From the NCBI GenBank assembly GCA_902601455.1, contig CACKNC010000011.1, positions 1 to 39,994 on the forward strand: a stretch of 39,994 nt of DNA, written 5' to 3'. The DNA is from an uncultured Alphaproteobacteria bacterium (GTDB lineage: Bacteria > Pseudomonadota > Alphaproteobacteria > HIMB59 > GCA-002718135). A program made the translations under genes and the position numbers. Below are positions 28,779 through 35,349 of the stretch, piece after piece (within the stretch, counting starts at the first letter, position 1; every line of letters begins with the position of its first letter). The notes under the pieces were generated by a model, which was not told the origin of the DNA, made no database searches, and saw only the letters and a program-made list of their open reading frames with translations.

Positions 28779-28985
28779 TTATTTAATATTTATAGTTTCT
28801 TTTATTAAATGAGATAATTCATTATTCTCTGACGACAAATTCATTGAAATTTCAATAGATTGACCTTCTTTGATATTGCCATTAGCAAAACTTTTTCTTA
28901 TAAATTTCTCAATTTCACGTTGAGAAGTTATACCTACTTTTTTTAAAAACTTTCTAATTTCAATATTAAGATTATCTTCATCCAT
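28779..28985 (-). CDS. DUF6494-like small protein
   Basis: A 68-residue acidic-basic protein, probably cytoplasmic. It begins MDEDNLNIEIRKFLKKVGIT followed by SQREIEKFIRKSF, then GNIKEGQSIEISMNL, matching the pattern I associate with the DUF6494 family (short proteins with EIRKFLKKVGVTSQREIE). No catalytic motif or membrane segment is present and the function is unknown. It is a lone gene, divergent from the methyltransferase gene at 29090. Confidence 0.72.
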   Translation of the reverse strand: MDEDNLNIEIRKFLKKVGITSQREIEKFIRKSFANGNIKEGQSIEISMNLSSENNELSHLIKETINIK

Positions 28986-29089
28986 AATAAAAAATAGAAT
29001 AATTCAATCTTTAATACATTTCAATCAGTAAAGTAAAATTCTCATAGAATTTATATTGAAATAATCTTTATTTATTGTAGGTTTTTTAT

Positions 29090-29533
29090 ATGAATATACT
29101 AAGTTTCAACAGTTCTATAGGTTGGATAACTATTTCAGAGGACCAGGATCTTGTAACGTCTATCAAGTTTGGGAAAAACAAAAATAAAGGCAAAAATATT
29201 GTTTTAATAAAATTAAAGAAACAAATACTTGAATTTATTGAAGGAAAAAGAAAAAAATTTTCTATAAAAATTAAAATCTCAGGAACATCTTTACAAAAAA
29301 AAATATGGAAACAACTTAGTAGTATTAAATATGGGAATACTAAAACATATGGAGAGATTGCCAGAGTATTACGCACCTCACCTCGTTATGTAGGAAATGT
29401 ATGCGGTCAAAATAATCATTTATTAGTTATACCTTGCCACCGTGTTATACGTACAGATGGTACACTTGGAGGTTTTTCAGGACTGGGAGGTATCAAATTA
29501 AAAAAAAAACTTTTAAAAATTGAGCAAGTATGA
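29090..29533 (+). CDS. ogt: Methylated-DNA-[protein]-cysteine S-methyltransferase
   Basis: Suicide repair protein that moves alkyl groups from O6-alkylguanine to its own cysteine. The 147 residues show the acceptor cysteine C116 in IPCHRVI, the helix-turn-helix stretch TKTYGEIARVL with RTSPRYVGNVCGQN, and the C-terminal GTLGGFSGLGGIKLKKKLL. It lacks an Ada regulatory domain. Its stop overlaps the next gene's ATG as ATGA. Confidence 0.94.
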   Translation: MNILSFNSSIGWITISEDQDLVTSIKFGKNKNKGKNIVLIKLKKQILEFIEGKRKKFSIKIKISGTSLQKKIWKQLSSIKYGNTKTYGEIARVLRTSPRYVGNVCGQNNHLLVIPCHRVIRTDGTLGGFSGLGGIKLKKKLLKIEQV

Positions 29534-30255
29534 GTAAAAATATTATTATTCTCCAACATATTGATATTGAAACACCTGGTTATATTTTAGATTTAATGCA
29601 TGAAGATAACTTTCATCTTACAACGATTGAACTTGATCAGGGACAAAAAATACCTTCCAATCTAAATCAATTTGATGGAATGTTTTGTATGGGGGGGCCT
29701 ATGGATACTTGGATGGAAAAAGAGTATCCTTGGCTAATTGAAGAGAAAAATAAAATAAAAGAGTTTGTTGTTAATTTAGAAAAACCATATCTTGGTTTTT
29801 GTTTAGGTTGTCAATTATTGGGAGAAGTTTTAGGAGGTAATGTAGTGAATTCAACACCTCCTGAAATAGGCATTTTAGATATTTCAATGAATAGTGGCTA
29901 CTCTAATGATCATTTATTTGGTGAATTTAATTCTTCTTTTAAAGCATTGCAGTGGCACAGTTATGAAGTACAAGATCTTGAGAATAATAATGATGTAACA
30001 CTTTTAGGATCATCTTCAACAACCAAATATCAAATCTTTAAATATAAAAATCATGCTTATGGAATTCAATTTCACATTGAAATTAAAGATAATACCGTGT
30101 CTCAGTGGGGATGTGTTCCAGAGTATGAGAAAGCTCTCGAAGACAGCTTAGGAGAGGGCGCATTAGAAAAGTTTGATCAAAAAGCACAAGATAATATGAA
30201 ACTTATGAATTTTAATGCTGAAAATTTGTATAATAATTTTAAAAAAATTTTATAA
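29530..30255 (+). CDS. Class I glutamine amidotransferase-like protein
   Basis: A 241-residue GMP-synthase-like amidotransferase domain without a synthetase partner. The triad is visible: C91 in GFCLGCQLLGE, and the histidine and glutamate in GIQFHIEI. The oxyanion region reads FCMGGPMDTW. The SAM-like N-terminus starts IIILQHIDIETPGYI, common in this group of stand-alone proteins. The substrate is unknown; some relatives are annotated as GMP synthase-like or gamma-glutamyl hydrolases. Co-translated with ogt. Confidence 0.83.
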   Translation: MSKNIIILQHIDIETPGYILDLMHEDNFHLTTIELDQGQKIPSNLNQFDGMFCMGGPMDTWMEKEYPWLIEEKNKIKEFVVNLEKPYLGFCLGCQLLGEVLGGNVVNSTPPEIGILDISMNSGYSNDHLFGEFNSSFKALQWHSYEVQDLENNNDVTLLGSSSTTKYQIFKYKNHAYGIQFHIEIKDNTVSQWGCVPEYEKALEDSLGEGALEKFDQKAQDNMKLMNFNAENLYNNFKKIL

Positions 30256-30280
30256 AGAATAGAATAATTAAGGAGAAAAG

Positions 30281-31333
30281 ATGAAAAAAATAAAAGGACC
30301 AGCAATATTTCTTGCACAATTTGTAGGTGACGCTGAACCATTTAATAATTTAAAAAATATTTCATCTTGGGCATCTAAGCTTGGTTATAAAGGAGTACAA
30401 ATACCAAGTTGGGATAATAGATTAATTGATCTAGATAAAGCTGCTGCAAGTAAAGATTACTGTGATGATTTAAGAGGCATACTTGATGATAACAATATGG
30501 TTGTTTCAGAACTATCTACTCATCTTCAAGGTCAATTAGTTGCCGTTCATCCAACATATGATATTCAGTTTGATGGTTTTGCACCTGATGCAGTTAAAAA
30601 TAATCCTTCAAAAAGACAGGAATGGGCGGTTGATCAAGTAAATAAAGCTGCCTTAGCCTCTAAAAATTTAGGCTTAACTGCTCTTGCTACATTTTCAGGT
30701 GCTTTAGTTTGGCCTTTTTTATATCCATGGCCGCAACGCCCTGCTGGTTTGGTTGAAAAAGGTTTTGATGAACTGGCTAAAAGATGGAAACCTATTTTAG
30801 ATAATTGTGACAAATCTGGTATTGATTTGTGCTATGAAATTCATCCAGGAGAAGATCTCCATGATGGTGTTACATTTGAAATGTTTTTAGAGCGTGTAAA
30901 CAATCATCCAAGATGCAATATGTTATATGATCCAAGTCATTACGTTCTTCAGCATCTAAATTATTTAGATCACATTGATATATATCACGAAAAAATAAAA
31001 ATGTTTCACGTTAAAGACGCAGAATTAAATCCTACAGGTAAGCAAGGTGTTTATGGCGGTTTTCAATCATGGATAAATAGAGCTGGTCGATTTAGGTCTT
31101 TAGGTGATGGACATGTAGATTTTAAATCTATTTTTTCCAAACTTTCTGGATATGGTTTTGATGGTTGGGCTGTATTGGAATGGGAATGTTGTATCAAAAG
31201 TGCTGAACAAGGTGCAGCAGAAGGAGCACCTTTTATTGCTGAGCATATAATCGATGTAACAACAAAGGCCTTTGATGATTTTGCTGATTCAGGCACTGAT
31301 AAGGAGACTAATAAAAAACTATTAGGTTTATAA
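30281..31333 (+). CDS. Sugar phosphate isomerase/epimerase family protein
   Basis: A 350-residue TIM-barrel protein of the xylose isomerase-like (AP endonuclease 2) family. Likely metal ligands lie in CYEIHPGEDLHDG, MLYDPSHYVLQHLN, FHVKDAELN and the final VLEWEC. A strong ribosome site (AAGGAG) precedes the ATG. It is paired 2 bases ahead of a Gfo/Idh/MocA oxidoreductase, a combination typical of oxidation-isomerisation routes for inositols, sugars or glycosides. The actual substrate is not identifiable. Confidence 0.87.
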   Translation: MKKIKGPAIFLAQFVGDAEPFNNLKNISSWASKLGYKGVQIPSWDNRLIDLDKAAASKDYCDDLRGILDDNNMVVSELSTHLQGQLVAVHPTYDIQFDGFAPDAVKNNPSKRQEWAVDQVNKAALASKNLGLTALATFSGALVWPFLYPWPQRPAGLVEKGFDELAKRWKPILDNCDKSGIDLCYEIHPGEDLHDGVTFEMFLERVNNHPRCNMLYDPSHYVLQHLNYLDHIDIYHEKIKMFHVKDAELNPTGKQGVYGGFQSWINRAGRFRSLGDGHVDFKSIFSKLSGYGFDGWAVLEWECCIKSAEQGAAEGAPFIAEHIIDVTTKAFDDFADSGTDKETNKKLLGL

Positions 31334-31335
31334 AA

Positions 31336-32484
31336 ATGAAAAAAAAATTACGTTTAGGAATGATAGGTGGTGGCCAAGGCGCATTTATAGGTGCGGTCCA
31401 TCGTTTATCTGCAAGAATGGATGATAAATATGATTTTGTAGCAGGGTGTTTATCTTCAACGCCAGAGAAAGCTGAATTATCTGCAAAAGAATTAGGTTTA
31501 GACTTAACAAGAAGTTATCCTGATTACAAAACCATGTCAGAAAAAGAATCACAAAGAGAGGACGGTATTGAAGTTGTCTCTATAGTAACCCCAAATCATA
31601 TGCATGCTGGACCAGCTATAGAATTTTTAAATAAAGGTATTAACGTTATTTGTGACAAACCGATGACGGCGACAATAGAAGATGCTTACGAACTAATGAA
31701 AGCTATAAAATCATCTAATGCCCATTTTTTCCTAACTCATAACTATTCTGGTTATCCTGTTATAAGAGAAATGAGATCTTTAGTAAAAAATGGTGAGCTT
31801 GGAAATTTGCGAATTGTTAAAGGATCTTATTTGCAAGGTTGGTTAGGCTCTAGGGAAGAAGGTACCGGTACAAATAAGCAAGCAGAATGGAGAACGGATC
31901 CAAAAAGAAGTGGAGCAGCTGGTGCAGTTGGAGATATTGGAAGTCATACAATGCATTTATTAGAATTTATTACAGGCTTAAAGTGTGAGTCTGTTGCAGC
32001 TGATTTAACAACTTTTGTTGAAGGAAGAAAATTAGATGATGATGCCTCAATAATGATTCGTATGAGTGAAAATGTAAAAGGAAATTTATCAATTTCACAA
32101 ATTGCAACTGGTCAAGAAAACCACTTTAATATTTCAATTTATGGAGAAAAAGGAGCGCTGCATTGGGCACAAGAAAATCCTAATTATGCAAGATTTTCGA
32201 AAATTGGAAGTGCAGATCAAATTATAACCCGTGGTGGAGCAATTCAAAATAACAACTCTTATGCTCCGATTCGTATTCCTCCAGGTCATCCTGAGGGTTA
32301 TTTAGAAGGATTTGCCCAAATTTATTCAGATGCAGCTGATATTATTCAAAATCATAAAAATAAAAATGAATTATTAGAGTTATTACCAGGTGGTGATTCT
32401 GGATTACAAATAATGAAGTTTATAAATGCTTCAGTGAATTCAAGTAATAATAAAAGTATTTGGACAGATTTAAGCTCTATTTAA
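31336..32484 (+). CDS. Gfo/Idh/MocA family NAD(P)-dependent oxidoreductase
   Basis: A 382-residue sugar or polyol dehydrogenase. The N-terminal Rossmann fold starts RLGMIGGGQGAFIGAVHR; SIVTPNHMHAGPAIEFL follows, and CDKPMTAT is the family's EKP-like motif. The C-terminal substrate domain has GAVGDIGSHTMHLLEFITG with the catalytic aspartate and histidine. GHPEGYLEGFAQIYSDAADII is common among inositol or levoglucosan-type members. It is translated together with the isomerase gene just upstream. Confidence 0.9.
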   Translation: MKKKLRLGMIGGGQGAFIGAVHRLSARMDDKYDFVAGCLSSTPEKAELSAKELGLDLTRSYPDYKTMSEKESQREDGIEVVSIVTPNHMHAGPAIEFLNKGINVICDKPMTATIEDAYELMKAIKSSNAHFFLTHNYSGYPVIREMRSLVKNGELGNLRIVKGSYLQGWLGSREEGTGTNKQAEWRTDPKRSGAAGAVGDIGSHTMHLLEFITGLKCESVAADLTTFVEGRKLDDDASIMIRMSENVKGNLSISQIATGQENHFNISIYGEKGALHWAQENPNYARFSKIGSADQIITRGGAIQNNNSYAPIRIPPGHPEGYLEGFAQIYSDAADIIQNHKNKNELLELLPGGDSGLQIMKFINASVNSSNNKSIWTDLSSI

Positions 32485-32500
32485 TAAACGCATAATTACC

Positions 32501-32536
32501 TATGCATTTTTTGCATATCTGTTTTTCTTATTTTTT
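32501..32536 (+). terminator. Weak rho-independent terminator after the oxidoreductase gene
   Basis: TATGCA (32501-32506), a loop of five T, then TGCATA (32512-32517), followed within 4 bases by a T-rich tract (32521-32536). The six-pair stem is AT-rich and weak. It is the only terminator-like element between the oxidoreductase stop and the amt leader. Confidence 0.4.
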
Positions 32537-32573
32537 ACTTTCAATTTTTAATATTAGTTCTAATTAGATAATT

Positions 32574-32624
32574 ACGTTCATCATGTTTTACATGACGGAA
32601 GTAAGCGAAAGCTGAAGGAACGCA
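32574..32624 (+). promoter_or_regulatory. Glutamine riboswitch (glnA RNA motif), first of two tandem copies
   Basis: P1 pairs CGTTC (32575-32579) with GAACG (32618-32622). P2 is TCATG (32581-32585) with CATGA (32591-32595) around a TTTTA loop. P3 is AGC (32604-32606) with GCT (32611-32613) around GAAA. The joining segments CGGAAGTA (32596-32603) and GAAGGAACGC (32614-32623) match what I recall of the glnA motif, which binds L-glutamine in cyanobacteria and marine metagenomic sequences. The target gene here, an ammonium transporter, fits. Family assignment is from memory of the consensus. Confidence 0.83.
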
Positions 32625-32639
32625 TGCAAAGTTATTAAA

Positions 32640-32690
32640 TCGTTCAATCTGCAATAGCAGATCGGAAGTAGGTAAAACCGAAGGAACGCG
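32640..32690 (+). promoter_or_regulatory. Glutamine riboswitch (glnA RNA motif), second of two tandem copies
   Basis: P1 pairs CGTTC (32641-32645) with GAACG (32684-32688). P2 is ATCTGC (32647-32652) with GCAGAT (32657-32662). P3 is GGT (32671-32673) with ACC (32677-32679). The conserved joins CGGAAGTA (32663-32670) and GAAGGAACGC (32680-32689) are identical to the first copy, while P2 and P3 differ in sequence but keep pairing, which supports a real RNA fold. About 17 bases separate the copies. Confidence 0.85.
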
Positions 32691-32700
32691 GAATTTATAT

Positions 32701-32783
32701 ATTAATTTCCATAGCTAAGCATGAATATTAGCACATAACTTATGGTAAGTTATGTCTTGTGCAATTTATAATGGAGGATTAAT
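32701..32783 (+). promoter_or_regulatory. Candidate expression platform hiding the amt ribosome site
   Basis: Bases 32701-32712 (ATTAATTTCCAT) can pair with 32771-32783 (ATGGAGGATTAAT), leaving one bulged A and two G-U pairs. This would bury the GGAGG ribosome site (32773-32777) and part of the amt ATG. Inside it are two adjacent hairpins: GCTAA/TTAGC (32714-32732) and ACATAACTT/AAGTTATGT (32733-32755). A competing hairpin, GGAA (32690-32693) with TTCC (32707-32710), uses the same bases and abuts the second aptamer. Pairings are seen in the sequence; the switching role is inferred. Confidence 0.5.
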
Positions 32784-34068
32784 GTTTAAAAGATCTCTTT
32801 ATTTTTTAAGTTTATTATCAACTTTTTTACTTCTAAGCTCTTACGCCAAAGCCGGTGTTGATGCAGAAGTAGCATATATATTTAATACCTTTTCGTTTTT
32901 GGTGTGTGGTTTTCTAGTTATGTGGATGGCTGCAGGTTTTTTATTTTTAGAGTCAGGCTTGGTTACTACAAGAAGTGTTTCAACTATTGCTGCTAAAAAT
33001 ATTGGTAAGTTTGCAATTGTTTCAATCGTATTCTATTTGTTTGGTTACAATCTAGGGTATGGTATTCCTGAAGGAGGTTATATTGGTTCTTTTAGTATAT
33101 GGACCGATAATTCTTCATTGGAAACTGGATATTCAGATGCTTCAGATTGGTTTTTTCAAGCATTATTTGTTTGTGCAACAGTATCTATAGTTTCAGGAGC
33201 GGTTGCAGAAAGAATAAAAATTTGGCCTTTTTTTGCTTTTGCAGCAATACTTGGTGGATTTATTTACCCTATACAAATGGGCTGGGAATGGGGTGGAGGC
33301 TGGCTTGATTCATTAGGCTTTTCTGATTTTGCTGGATCCACTTTAGTTCATGCTTGTGGCGGATCAGCTGCATTGGCTGGAATAATATTATTAGGACCTA
33401 GATTAGGAAGGTTTACAGAATCTGGAGAACCTGCAAACATGGCGCCCTTTGCACCTTCTTCTATACCGCTAGTAACTCTTGGAACATTCATTTTATGGAT
33501 GGGTTGGTATGGTTTTAATGGAGGATCACAATTAGCACTTGGCTCTTATGAAGATGCTACTGCTATGTCCAAAATATTTATGAATACTCAGTTAGCTGCT
33601 TGTGGTGGGTGCATGGCAGGAGCTATTATTACAAGATTAATCGGTGGTAAAACTGATATTGTGATGATGTTAAATGGTGCTCTTGCAGGATTGGTATCAA
33701 TAACAGCAGAGCCATTGATGCCTTCACCTTTATTGTCAATTTTCATTGGCGCAATTGGGGGTGTTATTATGTTTTATGGTACTCAGTTGTTAAATTCTCT
33801 TAAGCTTGATGATGTTGTAGGAGCAATACCTGTACATATGTTTGCGGGTATATGGGGAACTTTAATTGTACCGTTTACTAATCCAGACGCATCATATGGT
33901 ATTCAATTACTTGGCGTTGTATCAGTTTGTCTTTTTGTTTTCTTTTTTTCTTACATAGTGATTTATCTATTAAAAATCTCAATGGGACTGAGAATTAGTG
34001 AAGAGGCAGAAAAACTTGGAACTGATAAAGCAGAAATTGGTGTAGTTGCTTATTCAATTAGAGATTAA
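32782..34068 (+). CDS. amt: Ammonium transporter (Amt/MEP/Rh family)
   Basis: Inner-membrane trimeric channel for ammonium uptake. About 428 residues with 11 expected membrane helices after a signal peptide (roughly 1-24, ending YAKA). Conserved features: FLVMWMAAGFLFLESGLV, FFQALFVCATVSIVSGAVAERI (Phe gate), DFAGSTLVHACGGSAALAG with the first pore histidine and the preceding aspartate, WMGWYGFNGGS, and HMFAGIWGTL with the second pore histidine. I chose ATG 32782, preceded by GGAGG at 4 bases; ATG 32752 would add ten residues ahead of the signal peptide and lies within a stem. It is controlled, by inference, by the tandem riboswitch upstream. No GlnK/GlnB gene is adjacent. Confidence 0.95.
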   Translation: MFKRSLYFLSLLSTFLLLSSYAKAGVDAEVAYIFNTFSFLVCGFLVMWMAAGFLFLESGLVTTRSVSTIAAKNIGKFAIVSIVFYLFGYNLGYGIPEGGYIGSFSIWTDNSSLETGYSDASDWFFQALFVCATVSIVSGAVAERIKIWPFFAFAAILGGFIYPIQMGWEWGGGWLDSLGFSDFAGSTLVHACGGSAALAGIILLGPRLGRFTESGEPANMAPFAPSSIPLVTLGTFILWMGWYGFNGGSQLALGSYEDATAMSKIFMNTQLAACGGCMAGAIITRLIGGKTDIVMMLNGALAGLVSITAEPLMPSPLLSIFIGAIGGVIMFYGTQLLNSLKLDDVVGAIPVHMFAGIWGTLIVPFTNPDASYGIQLLGVVSVCLFVFFFSYIVIYLLKISMGLRISEEAEKLGTDKAEIGVVAYSIRD

Positions 34069-34106
34069 TCATCGTATTGAATAAATCGTAAACAATAATA
34101 ATTAAT

Positions 34107-34134
34107 AAGTAGAGGAATTATTTCCTCTACTTTA
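34107..34134 (+). terminator. Hairpin terminator after amt
   Basis: AAGTAGAGGAA (34107-34117) pairs perfectly with TTCCTCTACTT (34122-34132) over a TTAT loop: 11 pairs. The following T-run is short (TTT). It ends about 11 bases before the next ATG, so it may attenuate rather than abolish read-through into the two small genes. Confidence 0.6.
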
Positions 34135-34144
34135 GGAAACTGAT

Positions 34145-34513
34145 ATGAATGCTGAAGAAATAATCAATTTTAATAAAAAAGCTCTATATTCCAGTCTTAC
34201 TAGCACAAATACATCTAGCAGGTTTTTTAATAAGTCAATTTTACATTATGCAGCAACAATGGAAATATTTTCTTTTACTAAGATAGGAGGTATTTCTTAT
34301 GAAAAGTTGTGTTTGAATATACCTAAAACACTTGGTTCAAGATCTAGCATACAAAATTTACTTAATGAGGGATTAGATAAAAAACTTCTTTTAAAAATTG
34401 AAAGCACTAATGACAGAAGAATTAAGAATTATTTTCTAAATGATAGTTTCCATCAATTAGTTGTAAATTGGATAAAAGAACAAAAAAATATTTATAATAA
34501 TTTAAAAATTTAA
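34145..34513 (+). CDS. Small winged-helix (MarR-like) protein
   Basis: A 122-residue protein with the shape of a MarR-type winged helix: a helix around 32-46 (ILHYAATMEIFSFTKIG), a second block ISYEKLCLNIPKTLGSRSSI, then a recognition-like helix RSSIQNLLNEGLDKKLLLKI and a wing with ESTNDRRIKNYFL (the usual D-x-R-R wing). There is no other domain. It sits directly after the amt terminator. A DNA-binding role is inferred from this pattern only, and its targets are unknown. Confidence 0.62.
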   Translation: MNAEEIINFNKKALYSSLTSTNTSSRFFNKSILHYAATMEIFSFTKIGGISYEKLCLNIPKTLGSRSSIQNLLNEGLDKKLLLKIESTNDRRIKNYFLNDSFHQLVVNWIKEQKNIYNNLKI

Positions 34514-34536
34514 TTTATATTAAATTAAGGAGACAT

Positions 34537-34728
34537 ATGAAAACAATATTTATAATTGCCAAAAAAAAATATACTTTAAAATATGAAAGAAAGATGCCTG
34601 AAAAAGAAGTCTTAAAAATGAAATCTTTTGTTACAAATAAAGGTGAGAAACTTTCTAAGACTGATAAATTTAAAGTTAAAAAAATTTCTGAGAAAGATAA
34701 AGAAAGAATTTTTGAAATAATTCTTTAG
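34537..34728 (+). CDS. Small basic protein of unknown function
   Basis: A 63-residue Lys-rich protein with no family I recognise. It starts MKTIFIIAKKKYTLKY and is otherwise hydrophilic with alternating charges; no membrane segment or cysteines. It has a strong ribosome site (AAGGAG, 34527-34532) 4 bases before the ATG, and follows the MarR-like gene by 23 bases, supporting real translation. Its stop abuts the convergent AlgH gene with no gap. Confidence 0.55.
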   Translation: MKTIFIIAKKKYTLKYERKMPEKEVLKMKSFVTNKGEKLSKTDKFKVKKISEKDKERIFEIIL

Positions 34729-35280
34729 TTAAGCTCTTCCAGAGTGTTGAGAAAGTTTATTTGGATCAACTCCAAGTAAGCCGTAAGCTTTAATCCATTT
34801 GTTTGTTACTTCTTCATCAAATAAGAAATTTGAGTCCGCTGAAAGAGTCATCCAACTGTTAGCCAAAATCTCTTTTTCTATTTGTCCAGGTCCCCACCCA
34901 GCGTAGCCTAAAGCCAAAATACTATTTTTAGGACCTTTTCCTTTTGAAAGATCTTCAAAAAACTCAGATGTACTTGTAAGAGCGACACCTTTTTCAATTG
35001 TTAAAGTTTCTTTTTGAATTACCTCATCGGAATGAAGTACAAAACCTCTTCCACTTTCAACTGGACCACCATATCTAATGTAGAGTTTTTTACTTCCAAG
35101 AGGTTTATCTATTCCAAGCTGTTCTAGTAAATCGGGATATAGGTCGTAATCAATTTTTTTATTAATAATTATACCCATTGCACCTTCTGATGAATGAGCG
35201 CACATATAAATTACAGTTTTATAAAACCTCTCGTCTTCTAGAGAGGGCATAGAAATTAATAATTTTCCAGTTAAATTCAT
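34729..35280 (-). CDS. YqgE/AlgH family protein (UPF0301)
   Basis: A 183-residue cytoplasmic protein of unconfirmed function. Family blocks are plain: LTGKLLISMPSLEDERFYKT, VIYMCAHSSEGAMGIIINK, YIRYGGPVESGRGFVLHSDE and ALGYAGWGPGQIEKEI followed by NSWM. It is usual in proteobacteria and is a single gene here, divergent from the DsbD-like gene. Confidence 0.92.
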   Translation of the reverse strand: MNLTGKLLISMPSLEDERFYKTVIYMCAHSSEGAMGIIINKKIDYDLYPDLLEQLGIDKPLGSKKLYIRYGGPVESGRGFVLHSDEVIQKETLTIEKGVALTSTSEFFEDLSKGKGPKNSILALGYAGWGPGQIEKEILANSWMTLSADSNFLFDEEVTNKWIKAYGLLGVDPNKLSQHSGRA

Positions 35281-35349
35281 ACTTATATATATTCGTATTA
35301 TTTATAGTATTTCAATAGCGTATTACTATATATTACAATAGTAATTTTC

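Noticed and set aside
29086-29376. A 96-codon open frame on the - strand opposite the alkylguanine methyltransferase gene.
   Set aside because: It mirrors a strongly conserved + strand gene and shows no family pattern; long antisense frames are expected in AT-rich coding DNA.
32574-32690. Two similar repeats about 66 bases apart, looking like a short CRISPR-like or mobile repeat.
   Set aside because: Only two copies; conservation follows RNA joining regions while the stems vary with compensating changes, and the position in the amt leader fits a riboswitch.
32752-32781. An earlier ATG extending the ammonium transporter by ten residues.
   Set aside because: It sits inside the 3' arm of a hairpin, lacks a ribosome site, and would put ten polar residues before the signal peptide; ATG 32782 has GGAGG directly upstream.
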